IMG/VR virus record: IMGVR_UViG_3300037189_012887
Location: 62,001-126,000 of that record
Direction: 5' to 3' (one strand)
Length of the DNA stretch: 64,000 nt
Origin: a virus
Part shown: piece by piece, positions 31,502 through 43,700 of the stretch
How positions within the stretch are numbered: the stretch's first letter is position 1
Layout of the letters: each line of letters starts with the position of its first letter
Notes under the pieces: generated by a model
Told to the model about the DNA's origin: nothing
Seen by the model: the letters and a program-made list of their open reading frames with translations, nothing else
Database searches by the model: none
Made by a program: the position numbers and the translations under genes

Positions 31502-34054
31502 ATGGCTGCTCCCAACAGCTACCCTCTGATCTCGACCCTCATCCCTTCTCAGTTCCCAGCTGTCTATAGGGAAGACGGACCGCTCTTTGTTGAGTTCGTC
31601 AAGCAGTACTATGAGTGGATGGAGTCTCAGGGGCCAGTCTACTATTCTAGAAAACTTCAGAACTTTCAAGACATCGACACGACCGAAGAATCGTTCTTAG
31701 TTCACTTCAAAGAGAAGTACCTCAAGAACATCCAGTTCCAGACCGCTACCAACACGCGACTCCTCGTCAAGCACAGTCTAGACCTGTATAGATCAAAGGG
31801 TACCGAGAGGGCCATCAACTTATTCTTCAGACTCGTGTTCGGTGAAGACGCTCAGGTCTACTATCCTGGACTCGACGTCATGAGGTCTTCTGATGCCAAG
31901 TGGTACAGCCCGACTTATCTCGAGGTAACGCAGAACGATGGTAACAGGTTCTTTGTAAACAAAGAGATCATCGGACTAAACTCAGGAGCTACCGCGTTCG
32001 TCGACGGCGTGGTTACCAGAAGGTTTCAGGGAAAGTACATCGACGTATTCTACATCTCGGGAATAACCAAGGACTTCATCACCGGTGAGACGATTACCCT
32101 TGCAACTGCAGACTCTACAGTCAGCTACGTTAACCCGATCGTTGTCGGCTCGCTTACTTCGGCTATCATATCCGATGGCGGCGCTGGATTTAGTATAGGT
32201 GAGATTGTAAACATCTATAGCAGCAGCGGAAGAGGAAAGCAGGGACTTGGACGAGTATCTTCTCTAGCCTCGATCTCAGGCGCAGCGCAGATCACACTGC
32301 TGGACGGCGGATGGGGATACAGCACCAACTCATCGTATAACCTAGTCTCCTCTAACGTGCTGAGACTTGGTAACGTCAACATCGTTCCAATCGATCTCAA
32401 TACTTTTACTTTTACCGTCGGCAAAGTAATTCAGCCACTAGCTAATATCCAGATGAGCTATGGCAAGTACGTATCAAACTCAGCTTCTGCTATGTTTGCC
32501 GTAGGCGACATAATCAGCACTTATTCAGGCGGAGTCGTCAACTCGACCGGTCGCGTCATCTCGATCTCGCTTTCTGGTACGCCAAACTCAGCCTACATCC
32601 TAGCTTCTATACTTACAGGTAACCTTCAATCTAACAGCGTATACTATAATCAGAGTAACTCGATAACCGCTAACTCTGCGTCATACGTCGACGTCTCTGC
32701 TACGGGTACTGGCGTCGGCTTATCTTCCAACGGTTACGTTAACTACAGCGGGATTGGTGGGTCTTTCTCGATTGCCGACCAGATATATCAGGTCAACCCA
32801 CTTGGCGTAGAGACAGCCAACGCTATAGTAAAGTCGGTAGTCGCTAACGGTCTAATTGGAAACCTATACGTCACCAACAGCATCGGACTCTTTATCAGCG
32901 GATACTCTATCTATAATAGATCAAACACAGCTATCGCTACAGTAAACTCAATAGCCATCGACGTCGGCATAATCCAGACCAGTAACAGCGGATTTGTAAG
33001 CTTTCCTGGCAACTTCGTCTATGAACCGAAGTACGGATCAAACGGTCAGGTATATAGCGTGTCTTCGGGTTCAGGAGCTAACTTCAACGTCGCTACTATC
33101 TCGTATACCGACGACGTCTATCTAGCTGACTTGATACTTCCGTTCAAGTCAGTAAGTCTCAACTCAGCGACTTACGTTGGTACCGGCGGAGTAACTTTCA
33201 AGCTAGCTTCTGCTAATCATGCCACAAAGCTGAGCGACGCTCTAAACAATACTGCAATTACAGTCGGTACTATCTCGACTATAACGGCAGTGAATCCAGG
33301 AATAAACTACACGTATGCTCCGTTCATCACAACGATCGAGCCGAGAATCTATAACTTCAGAAAGAGAGACTTCATCTTTACTCTCTCGAATACTAACGGA
33401 AGCTTTATTCCAGGCGAGATAGTGACGCAGGATACGACGAACGGCAGAGGTATCGTCCAGACCTCGAACAGCACCACGCTGTATGTAAGAAGGACTACCT
33501 TCTATGATAAGTTCGTGCAGGCAAACAGCACGGTAGACTATAAGATCAGAGGGACGACCTCACTCGCAAACTCAAGTCTCTTTACACTGCAGCCTCAGGC
33601 AAGTGCTTTTGCTGGATTCAACGACGTCGTTCAGACCAAGGCTGTCAGCGCTACCGGCTCAGTAGCTTCCATGGACATCGTCGACTCAGGATTTGGATAC
33701 ATCGATGGCGATACAGTCAACTTCTCTTCACTCGACGGCACGAGAACTGGAACGATCAAAGTAAGCCTTGGAAAGCAAGGCAGAGGCTCAGGTAAGTACT
33801 TGACTCAGAGTGGCTTCTTGAGCGCTGATAAATACTTATTCGATGGCGACTACTATCAAGACTTCTCGTACGTGATCAACACCGCGGTCTCTTCAGAGAA
33901 GTATTCTGACATGATAGACAAGGTCCTTCACTTGTCCGGTACTAAGCACTTCTATGGTATCTCAAAGAAGGCTTTCTCAAATACTCAGATGGTAGTGGCA
34001 AACGCTAAGATCGTCGTGAGTAACTCTTCATATTCTAACAGTATTCAACTATAA
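31502..34054 (+). CDS. 7: Baseplate wedge initiator, gp7-like
   Basis: An 850-residue protein. The helical N terminus (FPAVYREDGPLFVEFVKQYY, LLVKHSLDLYRSKGTERAIN) is followed by many beta repeats with SGGAGFSIGEIVNIYSSSG-type turns. The position between 6 and 8 and the N-terminal pattern fit gp7 of marine T4-like phages. Similarity to T4 gp7 itself is not evident by eye. Confidence 0.75.
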   Translation: MAAPNSYPLISTLIPSQFPAVYREDGPLFVEFVKQYYEWMESQGPVYYSRKLQNFQDIDTTEESFLVHFKEKYLKNIQFQTATNTRLLVKHSLDLYRSKGTERAINLFFRLVFGEDAQVYYPGLDVMRSSDAKWYSPTYLEVTQNDGNRFFVNKEIIGLNSGATAFVDGVVTRRFQGKYIDVFYISGITKDFITGETITLATADSTVSYVNPIVVGSLTSAIISDGGAGFSIGEIVNIYSSSGRGKQGLGRVSSLASISGAAQITLLDGGWGYSTNSSYNLVSSNVLRLGNVNIVPIDLNTFTFTVGKVIQPLANIQMSYGKYVSNSASAMFAVGDIISTYSGGVVNSTGRVISISLSGTPNSAYILASILTGNLQSNSVYYNQSNSITANSASYVDVSATGTGVGLSSNGYVNYSGIGGSFSIADQIYQVNPLGVETANAIVKSVVANGLIGNLYVTNSIGLFISGYSIYNRSNTAIATVNSIAIDVGIIQTSNSGFVSFPGNFVYEPKYGSNGQVYSVSSGSGANFNVATISYTDDVYLADLILPFKSVSLNSATYVGTGGVTFKLASANHATKLSDALNNTAITVGTISTITAVNPGINYTYAPFITTIEPRIYNFRKRDFIFTLSNTNGSFIPGEIVTQDTTNGRGIVQTSNSTTLYVRRTTFYDKFVQANSTVDYKIRGTTSLANSSLFTLQPQASAFAGFNDVVQTKAVSATGSVASMDIVDSGFGYIDGDTVNFSSLDGTRTGTIKVSLGKQGRGSGKYLTQSGFLSADKYLFDGDYYQDFSYVINTAVSSEKYSDMIDKVLHLSGTKHFYGISKKAFSNTQMVVANAKIVVSNSSYSNSIQL

Positions 34055-34068
34055 GCTCGGGCATCATA

Positions 34069-36132
34069 ATGGCAAATAGGCTGATAACAACCAACTACAG
34101 TATCAACAACGCTAAGTCTTTCTTGGACTCATTTAACTCTTCTGGGGAGTCATCTGTTTCAGGAGATAACAGATACTACTTCTTCGTTGGATACAGTAAT
34201 AGGGTCGGCTCTACTCCACCCGTTCCAAACGACGATACGTATGATACTCTGTCCGATGCATATAGAAACATGTTGTTTGGAAAGAAGATTGCAAATACCG
34301 ATGTCAGTCTCTGCATTCCTAGATACGACTACACAGCAAACTCGGTGTATGCTCAGTATGATGATCGAGACCCACTGCTCTTTACTAAAGCCTTCTTTGT
34401 AAACAACGGCGGCAACATCTTCAAGTGTCTCTTCAACAACTCAAACAATGCTTCAACAGTCCCTCCCGACGTAGCGCAGATCGACATCAATGATGAGATC
34501 TTTATCACCAGTGACGGATATGTATGGAAGTACATGTACTCTATTGATTCGGGATCCAACACTAAATTCACGACTTCTCAGTATCTACCGGTAGTCCCAA
34601 ACAGTTCGGTGATAGCTGTATCAGTTCCAGGCTCTATCGATGTCGTTTCTGTCGACAGCGGTGGTTCCGGATATAGTAACTACATCGCGAGTGGTACCTT
34701 TAAAGTTTTCAGCGACTACGTCGGCGGTACTATTCCGCTCAACTTGACAGGAAGCCCGACCTACTACGGCATAACCGGCGGCGTAGCGACTCCTAACTTC
34801 TATGTCGGCTGCTATATCCACATCACTGGGAGCACGGCGAGCTCACCATCGGTTGGACAGTATAGAAAGATCATAGCCTCTTCTACTACAGGAAGCACGG
34901 TATACGTCCAGCTTCAGAGCGCTTTCAATCCAGTTCCGGACAACACCTGCAGCTTTGAGATCTACCCTTCAGTAGACATCGTCGGAGATTCTACCGAGAC
35001 GATCACTGCAGTCGCTATCGCCGTCATCAATGCATCGTCGAGCAACACGATCAGTCGAGTCAAGATGCTCGAACGCGGCAAGGATTATAAGTATGCTACC
35101 GCGACTGTAAACGCTCCTATTATCGTCTCGCAGCAGCCTGGATTCTCAGCGGCCTCTGTCAGGCCGATTCTCCCTCCAAGAGGGGGTCATGGCGCCAACC
35201 CATACGAGGAGCTCGGAGCCAAGTACGTAGGAGTCAGCGTCACTCTAGCTAACTCTGAAGCTAACTCCATCATAGCCAACAACACGTACTCTCAGTACGG
35301 AATACTTAAAGACCCGCTGTTCGCGAACGTCTCGCTCAACGTCAACAACAAGATCGGTACCTTTGCTCCTGCAGAGAACATCTATAAGTTCAAGCCTTAC
35401 GCTCTTTCAGGAACAATCACTACACAGACAGGAAACTCGGTCATAGTGGGTTTCGGCACCAGCTTTAATAAGTCATATGCTGCGGGCGACTATATCTACA
35501 TCACAAACAGCTCAAACACAATATATCAGTTCGCAAAAGTCTCAAGCGTTACGAACTCTGTATATCTCACCCTAAACACTGGAGCTACCTTTACTGACTC
35601 TCTAGGCATCTATGGTGAGTCAGACGTAGTCAGCACCGGCGTCGTCGTAAGTCAGGCCCTCAACAACATTGTCGTGACTAATACATATGGTACCTTTGCT
35701 ACCAGCGATCAAGTCATCGGACTTACTACGGGAGCTGTAGCTACGGTCAACTCGGTGTCTAGAAGCAATCAGACTAAGGGTTTCCAGACCTTCGTCCAGA
35801 TGTTCTCATATGACGGCACCCTTACTTCTGGAACGTTCATCGCTGACGAGCAAGTAGTACCCTCAGATAATCAGTATGCCAACGCTACGTTCCACTCCCT
35901 TGTAGACTATGGTACCTACAAGAGGATATACTTGACAGATCAGACCGGCGCTATCACTGCTGGTGGTGGATATTTACTTGGTCAGACCAGCGGCGCGAAG
36001 TTCACCATGTCTAATAAATACTATCCGGAGCTAGTGTATGGTTCTGGACAAGTTCTATACATTGAGAACATAGATCCAATTACTCGAAAGAGTGATCAAT
36101 CAGAGAATTTTAAGCTCATCCTCGAGTTTTAA
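34069..36132 (+). CDS. 8: Baseplate wedge protein gp8
   Basis: A 687-residue protein with the gp8 N-terminal features: YYFFVGYSNRVGSTPPVPND, IPRYDYTANSVYAQYDDRD, and DEIFITSDGYVWKYMYSID. The middle and C-terminal parts carry extra beta repeats, making it about twice as long as T4 gp8 (334). It forms the wedge with 6, 7 and 10. Confidence 0.85.
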   Translation: MANRLITTNYSINNAKSFLDSFNSSGESSVSGDNRYYFFVGYSNRVGSTPPVPNDDTYDTLSDAYRNMLFGKKIANTDVSLCIPRYDYTANSVYAQYDDRDPLLFTKAFFVNNGGNIFKCLFNNSNNASTVPPDVAQIDINDEIFITSDGYVWKYMYSIDSGSNTKFTTSQYLPVVPNSSVIAVSVPGSIDVVSVDSGGSGYSNYIASGTFKVFSDYVGGTIPLNLTGSPTYYGITGGVATPNFYVGCYIHITGSTASSPSVGQYRKIIASSTTGSTVYVQLQSAFNPVPDNTCSFEIYPSVDIVGDSTETITAVAIAVINASSSNTISRVKMLERGKDYKYATATVNAPIIVSQQPGFSAASVRPILPPRGGHGANPYEELGAKYVGVSVTLANSEANSIIANNTYSQYGILKDPLFANVSLNVNNKIGTFAPAENIYKFKPYALSGTITTQTGNSVIVGFGTSFNKSYAAGDYIYITNSSNTIYQFAKVSSVTNSVYLTLNTGATFTDSLGIYGESDVVSTGVVVSQALNNIVVTNTYGTFATSDQVIGLTTGAVATVNSVSRSNQTKGFQTFVQMFSYDGTLTSGTFIADEQVVPSDNQYANATFHSLVDYGTYKRIYLTDQTGAITAGGGYLLGQTSGAKFTMSNKYYPELVYGSGQVLYIENIDPITRKSDQSENFKLILEF

Positions 36133-36144
36133 CAGGGATAGAAT

Positions 36145-39100
36145 ATGCCTATTACCACGAACCTCAGCGTCTCTCCATATTTTGATGACTTCGATCCGGC
36201 GAAAGAGTACTACAAGATCTTGTTTAAGCCCTCAGTGGCTGTCCAGACTCGAGAGCTCAATCAGCTGCAGACGACTCTTCAGAACCAGATCGAGCGCTTT
36301 GGTAACAACATCTACAAGCGCGGCACGATCATCGACGGCTGTAACTTCGTATTCTACAGCAACTATCCCTATGCTAAGCTCGTCGACCAAGAGCTAGATG
36401 GAACTCCTACAAATCCAGCTAACTATCTAAACCACTTCGTTAAGAACAGCGCCAACCTTATGGCCTATGTTCTCAACTACACCGTAGGCTATGAGTCAAC
36501 CAATCCAGACCTTAGCACCCTATATGTTCGATACATCAACAGCGGTACTTCTGGAAACTCCTCGGCTTTCTCGGTAGGTGACACTCTTACCGTATACGAA
36601 AGCAACAACTCGATCGGCAAGACACAGATCGTCAACGGCGGAGGCAACTTCAGCAACGCCGACAGTCTCGTCTTTGTCTCGTCTATCTTGGTAACTCCTA
36701 CGTCGACAGCTGCGTTCACGGTCGGTGAGAAGATCACTCAGTCTACCACCGCGAGCAGGGCGACGATCGTCTCGGTAGATACCTCTACGATTCAGGGCAG
36801 CGTCATCCTCGGTCTCAAGCCGTTCTCAAACAGCACGCAGAACGACTTAACAAACTTAGCGACGCCGGTATCTACTTGGCAGTTCTCAAACAACTTTGGC
36901 ATCACTGGATCGAGCAGCGGCGCTACCGGCACGGTCTCCGACATCATCGGTTCCGGAGCAGCAGGCTATCTCACGACCGATACGCAGAACGGAACAGTAC
37001 AGCAGCTGACTATAACCAGTGGCGGATCAAACTACTACTCGGCTCCTTACCTGACCATTCGTCAGTCCTCAGCGTCTGCCGCAGGCAACTACTCTGCCCT
37101 GAACCTATCTGCGTTCAACTACATCGCACAGGTCAAGGTATCGAGCAACATCGACGCCATCGGCAACGGCTACGCCTTCGGCGTCACCAGCGGCATCATC
37201 TACAAGAACGGCTACTTCTTAAACGTCGATCCGCAGACCGTAATCGTAACCAAGTACAGCAACTCTCCGAATAACATCTCAATCGGCTTCACGGCCGTAG
37301 AGTCGATCGTAAACTACAACGTCGACCCTTCTCTGCTAGACAACGCAACGGGCACCTTCAACGAGGTAGCTCCTGGCGCCGATCGTCTCAAGATCGTCCC
37401 TACCCTTCTAGTAGTAAACACAGACGTGGCTCAGGCAAACGCAGAGTTTCTAAGCATCGTTTCTTTCTCGGAAGGTTACCCTTACAAGCAGAACCAGCAG
37501 ACTCAGTTCAACTCGATCTCTGACGAGATGGCTCGCAGGACTGCCGAGTCAGCTGGCAACTTTGCAACCAATAGGTTCCAGTCTACCTCTAGGTCGCCCC
37601 TCAACTCAAGCGTCGAAGCTAATACGTTCTCAGTCATCGTCGATCCAGGACAGGGATACATCTCAGGCTACAGGGTAGAGACCCTGAGCAACTATTCTGC
37701 CGACATTAAAAAAGGTATCGACTACGATTACTCATATGGGGCAGGAATCACCGCTACATACGGTAACTACATCGACGTCATACAGCTCGGCGGCGTGTTC
37801 CAGTTCAGCACGGGCGATCAGGTAACTCTATACGATACCCCTGCTTACTTCGCCAACAGCAGCTACTCTACGGGAACTATATCACCTGTAGGCAACCCGA
37901 TCGGTACAGCTAACATTCGTCAGCTTATCCACATCTCCGGCGCTCAGGGAGACCCGCTAGCTAAGTACAGGATGTTCCTTTTCAACGTCAAGATGAATAC
38001 TGGCATCTCTTTCTCGACAATAAAGAGCGTATACTATAACAACGTATCAGCCGGTTATAAGGGCATCGCCGACGTAGTGACCGTATCTATCAGCAGCCAA
38101 GCTGGTCAGACTCTTGCGAACAGCGCAGTCCTATCTTCTAACAGCAAGCTTATATTCCAGTCTGGATTCAAGTCACTTCGTGCCGCTAACAACATCACAT
38201 ATCTAGCAAGGTCTCTTTCGAACAGCTCATTAACTATCGGCAACAGCAGCTCGAGTGTCACGACCATCACTCTGACTAGCCCTGAAAAGTTCCCTTACCA
38301 GAACAACTATACCCTGTCGTATGATGATAAGAACGACATCACCATCGTACCTCTCAATGCCGGTCTAACAGTCACTCCTTCGCTCGGCGGAACGGTATCG
38401 GCTAACAGCTCTAACTTGATCATGGTCGGTACGAGCACTACGTTCACCGCACAGAATGCAGACGGTCTAGCTACTGGAGACTACGTCTCAATCTCTGCCA
38501 ACTCAACCGGCGGTGTCTCGATCAGAAAAGTCGTGTCTGTAAACAGCGACACGTCTATCACCCTCGACGCTGCCCCTGCCTTCACCAACTCTTCAGCGGT
38601 GATCAGCAGGTACTATCCGCGGAACGTTCCTTTCCCTATCGCGAGCGCTAATGCGCGTGACAACTTCGTAATCAATACGAACTCGACTGCTACTAGCCTC
38701 AACATCTATCTAAATATGAACTTTACTGCGACTGGTAGCTCAAACGTCGTGATTACGTATCCTGTATTCAGGAACGGTGTTCAGCCTACGTCTAAGGTCA
38801 CTAACCGCGACATCTTCGTTAAGCTGAGCCTCGCAAACAACGTAGCAGGTGTAGCGGGTCCTTGGTGTCTCGGCATCCCAGATATCTTTAGACTCAAGAA
38901 AGTCTACATGAGTGACAACTTCTCAGTGTCAGACTCTGACTCGGACGTCACTGATCAGTTCTATATCGATCATAACCAGAACACCGACTTCTACGATCAT
39001 GGATTCTTGTATCTCAAGAGCAAGGCGTCTCTAGCTCTCTCGACCGCTAACTGGCTTCTAGTGCAGCTCGACGCGTTCACTGCGTCTGGTGCGTCACTCT

Positions 39101-40701
39101 ACACTGTTTCTTCTTATGTAAATCCTGATCTAGCAACTAGGTTCACCAACGACTCACTCCCTCTCTCGAGTCTAGTAAGCGGAAGCGCGCCGAACACACT
39201 CGAGATTCCTGAGATGTTCTCGGATACTGGCGGGTACTATGATCTGATCGATACTATCGACTTCAGGCCTCGCGTAGTCAACACCGCGGTACTTACTACG
39301 ATTCAGGCTAACTCGACGATTAACCCAGCCTATACCACTAACTTTGGAACGACCAGCGATCCTACTAATGATAAGAAGTTTCCAGTGTCTGGAACTGGCG
39401 TCAACTTTGACGCGTCGTTCTTCATGGGAAGAGCCGACCTTGTCTTAGTAAATACCAATAACCAGATATCGATACTTGCAGGCAAGGCATCATCTGGTGC
39501 TACCTATAAAGTCCCATCTACACCGAAGAACAGCATGCCTATCAATGTCATGGTCGTGCCTCCGTATCCTGGACTTCCATTCCAGAGGTCTCAGCAGATT
39601 GCAGACATCTTGTCGACGGGCGTAGCTAGCGAGAAGTTTAGTTTCCAGAGAAATAACAAGCATACCATCACTACCAAGTACAGCGACTCTGTTATCCAAA
39701 GCTATCAGCCGGCTGGATATACGATGGCTAACATCGGAACGCTTGAGAGGAGGATCTCTGCTCTCGAGTACTACGTCGCGTTGTCTTCTCTTGAAGGAAG
39801 CATTAAAGATCTAACGATTCCAAGCTCTGTATCTTTTGGAATCAATAGGTTCAAGTTCGGCTTCTTTGTCGACGACTTCTCTACTACAAAGTACTCTGAT
39901 CTAAAGAACCCAGAGTTCTATGCAGCCGTATCCAACAGCTTCGTGACGCCTCCGGTAGACACTCACATCGTTAAGTGGAAGCCTACCTGGCCAGTCGCTT
40001 ATACGGAATACAGTCTCGTAAGTCAGTCACTCGCTACCGTGACAAACGTCGTCTCAAATGTTCAGCCTATCATCTACAACGGGATAGTTACTCTACTTGA
40101 TCCTGACTATCTTGAAGTAAACACGTACTCTAAGCTACACAAGATGGTCCAACAGATCTGGCAGGGTAATCGCGTCCACGTCAAGATTAAGGGTCTAAAG
40201 CCTTCTACTGTACATTCTATTAAGTTAGATGACAAAGATGTGGCAAATAATATAATCGTGGTCAACTCAGGTTTCTACCCTAATACATACAGGTGTGGCG
40301 TGCTCGGTGGAACTTTCCTGACAGACACTAAGGGGCAGATTGAGTTCTACATGAACATAAAGCTTGATGAGACAGTACTCCTAGCAGACAGCGTTCTAGT
40401 GATGCACATGAAGGGAGCTACAGTAGATCCTGGTAACAAGCTGTTCAAAGTATTCAACACAGACAATACGTCACTCGCATCGTTCTTCTTGAAGCCTAAA
40501 AGAGCAGTTGCCCAGCCTGCTGATAGTGACGACAGAGATCGAGGAGGGGACCGCGACAATCGCGGACCAGAAGTATCTTCTGAACCTAGTTCTGAAAAAT
40601 CTGAATCTAGCTCTGATAGCTCAAGCGGCTCAAAAAGTACAGGTACGAAAGAAGCTGGTGGAAACTACGGAGCTACTTCTGATGGTAATGCTTTCGCTTA
40701 A
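36145..40701 (+). CDS. Large baseplate/virion protein, DUF4815 N terminus
   Basis: A 1518-residue protein starting SPYFDDFDPAKEYYKILFKP, VQTRELNQLQTTLQNQIERF, YKRGTIIDG: the DUF4815 domain of marine T4-like phages. The centre is repetitive beta structure; the C terminus is a low-complexity charged tail (DDRDRGGDRDNRG, then SSEPSSEKSESSSD). By position it is in the gp9/gp10 place and may carry fibres. Not homologous by eye to T4 gp10. Confidence 0.8.
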   Translation: MPITTNLSVSPYFDDFDPAKEYYKILFKPSVAVQTRELNQLQTTLQNQIERFGNNIYKRGTIIDGCNFVFYSNYPYAKLVDQELDGTPTNPANYLNHFVKNSANLMAYVLNYTVGYESTNPDLSTLYVRYINSGTSGNSSAFSVGDTLTVYESNNSIGKTQIVNGGGNFSNADSLVFVSSILVTPTSTAAFTVGEKITQSTTASRATIVSVDTSTIQGSVILGLKPFSNSTQNDLTNLATPVSTWQFSNNFGITGSSSGATGTVSDIIGSGAAGYLTTDTQNGTVQQLTITSGGSNYYSAPYLTIRQSSASAAGNYSALNLSAFNYIAQVKVSSNIDAIGNGYAFGVTSGIIYKNGYFLNVDPQTVIVTKYSNSPNNISIGFTAVESIVNYNVDPSLLDNATGTFNEVAPGADRLKIVPTLLVVNTDVAQANAEFLSIVSFSEGYPYKQNQQTQFNSISDEMARRTAESAGNFATNRFQSTSRSPLNSSVEANTFSVIVDPGQGYISGYRVETLSNYSADIKKGIDYDYSYGAGITATYGNYIDVIQLGGVFQFSTGDQVTLYDTPAYFANSSYSTGTISPVGNPIGTANIRQLIHISGAQGDPLAKYRMFLFNVKMNTGISFSTIKSVYYNNVSAGYKGIADVVTVSISSQAGQTLANSAVLSSNSKLIFQSGFKSLRAANNITYLARSLSNSSLTIGNSSSSVTTITLTSPEKFPYQNNYTLSYDDKNDITIVPLNAGLTVTPSLGGTVSANSSNLIMVGTSTTFTAQNADGLATGDYVSISANSTGGVSIRKVVSVNSDTSITLDAAPAFTNSSAVISRYYPRNVPFPIASANARDNFVINTNSTATSLNIYLNMNFTATGSSNVVITYPVFRNGVQPTSKVTNRDIFVKLSLANNVAGVAGPWCLGIPDIFRLKKVYMSDNFSVSDSDSDVTDQFYIDHNQNTDFYDHGFLYLKSKASLALSTANWLLVQLDAFTASGASLYTVSSYVNPDLATRFTNDSLPLSSLVSGSAPNTLEIPEMFSDTGGYYDLIDTIDFRPRVVNTAVLTTIQANSTINPAYTTNFGTTSDPTNDKKFPVSGTGVNFDASFFMGRADLVLVNTNNQISILAGKASSGATYKVPSTPKNSMPINVMVVPPYPGLPFQRSQQIADILSTGVASEKFSFQRNNKHTITTKYSDSVIQSYQPAGYTMANIGTLERRISALEYYVALSSLEGSIKDLTIPSSVSFGINRFKFGFFVDDFSTTKYSDLKNPEFYAAVSNSFVTPPVDTHIVKWKPTWPVAYTEYSLVSQSLATVTNVVSNVQPIIYNGIVTLLDPDYLEVNTYSKLHKMVQQIWQGNRVHVKIKGLKPSTVHSIKLDDKDVANNIIVVNSGFYPNTYRCGVLGGTFLTDTKGQIEFYMNIKLDETVLLADSVLVMHMKGATVDPGNKLFKVFNTDNTSLASFFLKPKRAVAQPADSDDRDRGGDRDNRGPEVSSEPSSEKSESSSDSSSGSKSTGTKEAGGNYGATSDGNAFA

Positions 40702-40707
40702 TGTGTG

Positions 40708-40715
40708 AATAAATA
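40708..40715 (+). promoter_or_regulatory. Candidate late promoter
   Basis: AATAAATA right after the DUF4815 gene stop and 32 bases before the next ATG. It lies in a short AT-rich gap with AAGGA at 40735. Confidence 0.6.
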
Positions 40716-40746
40716 TACTAAGAATTAAAATTAAAAGGAATCGTTG

Positions 40747-43700
40747 ATGCTGTTCAATCTGGCTCAGACTTTCTACGTTGATGGTGACGCTGTCGCAAAG
40801 TCCGATAACATTGTTCTGACAAGTATAAATCTCTACTTCAAGAGCGTACCTAAGGCTACTAACAACAAGTCAGGAATCAACAACCCTGGCGTTACCGTTA
40901 CCATCTCCAAGGTGCTGCCTGATGGGTCGCCAAACATTAATGGTCTCGTAGATAGAGCCGTATCGAGACTCGAGTACAGCGATATAGCTGCGTCGACTGA
41001 TGCTTCTACGGGTACTAAATTCTATTTCTCAAGCTACCCTATCATCCTCCAGACTAATCAGACCTATGCCATCCTTGTAAAGTACGACGGTGACGAGGAC
41101 TTCGTGCTCTGGTCGGCTCGTGAGAACGACATCATCGTCGGAACTAACCAGACAGCAGCTGGCGCATTTGCAAAGAACGTCGTAGCTTACTATGAGCTAG
41201 CAGAAGCCCTTATAAGCTCTGCTCCTCCAAGTTCTTCTAACAGCGGCTCAATAGGCTACTCGAGCGGTACTCAATCGTACTGGAAGTCACTTAAGAACAT
41301 GGACTTAAAGTTCACTGTCTTCTGTGCTAGGTTTAATGTCTCTTCTGTGGTTTCAAACGCTGCTATCTCTGGATACAGCGCTGTCTACAACAACGTCAAG
41401 AATCGTCAAGAGTTTATCACCTTCGATAAGCTTAACTCATATGCCATATACGGTGGACGCTACAGCAAGCGCGGCGGCTCTTCATCGATCCTTCATACTA
41501 TCGGCTGGGACGACTATTCAAACAAGGGTGAGCTCGTATATCAAGTCACTCCTATGCTCAACGGAACCCTTACCGTAAACTCGAGCTCCACTACCATCAG
41601 ATCAAATGATACCAGTAAGATCAACTTTACCAATGTGTATAAGCAGAACGGTACAGACGACATGTACATCGTTCTCATCTCTAACAACTACATGGACACC
41701 GATACCAGAAACTTCCTAGCTCGTCCAAAGATCAAGTACCCTACCGGCTCGAACCAGTATGATCCGTTCAGAAGCGATACCGACGTCAGAAAGATCGTGT
41801 CTATCGTAAACGCGTCGGCAATCATAGTCGATAACAACCCGACTTTCAGTGATACTACGGCGAGGATGTCGATCTCTCCTGTCGGTGTCTTGTCTCTAAT
41901 GGATAATAGAAATCATCTTCTTCCTGACTCTGATGGTGACTACGATGATACCGACGTTTTCAGGACAAAGAATCAGAACATAGTTCATCTTGATAACTCA
42001 AATGCAAACTCGGTAGTTAGATTCGTCAATAACGCCATCGAGTACATTGCTCTCAACCTGCCACAGGTAAGCTACAACGGGATATTCTCGATCTCAAACA
42101 GCTCGATAACTACTCCGATGTACGGAATCACCGTAGGCACTCAAGCCTCGGTCAATGCGATCGTCTCCGTTGGTGAGAAGCAGACTATTCAGTCGTCTAC
42201 CGATGCTATCAACTGGACTACAAAGTTCTCGAACTCTTCATCTAATGCCGCTCTATACTCCGTCATCAGTGGAAACAACATTTTCGTCGCTGTTGGAAAC
42301 AACTCGCTGGCGCTGTATTCGAACGCTTCTCTAAGCACTTGGTACAAGTCGGTGACTCCTCAGATCGACGGACAGTATGCTCTCAGAGGCGTAGCATACG
42401 GCGGTGGTACGTTTGTCGCGGTCGGCAGGTATAAGTCTGACAAGACCGGAGCATACATCCTCGTATCTAACAGCACACTTATCACAAACAGCACTGCTGG
42501 GTGGACGCAGAAGACTTTCTCCGGTTCAACTTCGAGCGGCGCTCTCAGGTCCGTGACTTATGGAGCGGCCGGAACGTTCGTTGCCGTCGGTGATAATACG
42601 TTCGCCATCTCTACCGACTACGGAGCTACGTGGAGTGCAGTATCGCAGAACAGTGTAGGCAAGGGCCAGTACTTCGATGTCACATACGGCAACAGCGTCT
42701 ATGTCGCAGTCGGAAGCTCTGGCGTCCAGACATCTACTGACGGACTGAACTGGGTCTACAGACCAATCGACAGCTCCCATGTCGGTCAGTATATCTTCAG
42801 CGTATCCTACGGCAATGGAAACTTTGTAGCTGTCGGAGGCAGGGGATCTAAGAGAGACCACTACATCGCGGTATCTTCGGACAACGGTACGACCTGGACA
42901 TACAGAGACGCCCCTAAGACTCTCAAGAGATACCTCGACCGTCAGGGCTCTTTCCGTCAGATCGGATACGGTGTCATCAACTCAACGTTTGACGTCTTCG
43001 CTGCCACGTCGATGCCGCGCGATCGCAGGATCGGCGATAGGTTCAACTACGGCTACGGTCAGTTCATATACGCTACTTCCGCCACAGTCGCCAGCATGGC
43101 TCCGGGTGCCAACGTCGAGAGCTCTACCGGAACTGGCTACTCATCTTCTGACTACATCGAGATCTCTACTGCAAATACTCAGTATCCAAGCTATGGAAAT
43201 ACTCGATGCTATGCCTATGCTAACATCGCCGTAAACGGCTCGGGCGGCATCACCTCGGTCACTATTTCAAATACGGGTTATGGTTTTCCAGGAGTCAACA
43301 CCCTTAACAATATCAAGTATAGGATCTTAAACTCGGGTGGTTCCCTCTCTTCTGGTTCAGGCGCCAACTTGAGCTTCTTTGTCGGCTCGACTGTTAGGAC
43401 TGAGCACAGCGGTCTCGTATTCAGTAACACTACAGTAATCGACATTCCGATCAGCAAGGTAGTCCCTGCTATTCGCTTAACTAGGTCTATCCACGATAGA
43501 AGCTACGATCTCAAGATGGTCTTGAACTGGACTAGGGATGCTTTGACCGGAAAGTCAAGACTAGCCAGCTCAATAAATGCCGTCCCGCTTGCGATTTATT
43601 CAAATACTCATCTTGAATCAAACAGCGTCTATGTGATGATGTCTCGCTCAAACGAGGTCCTTGGTTCAAGTTCTAACAGCGTATTGGTAGTAAACGCCGT

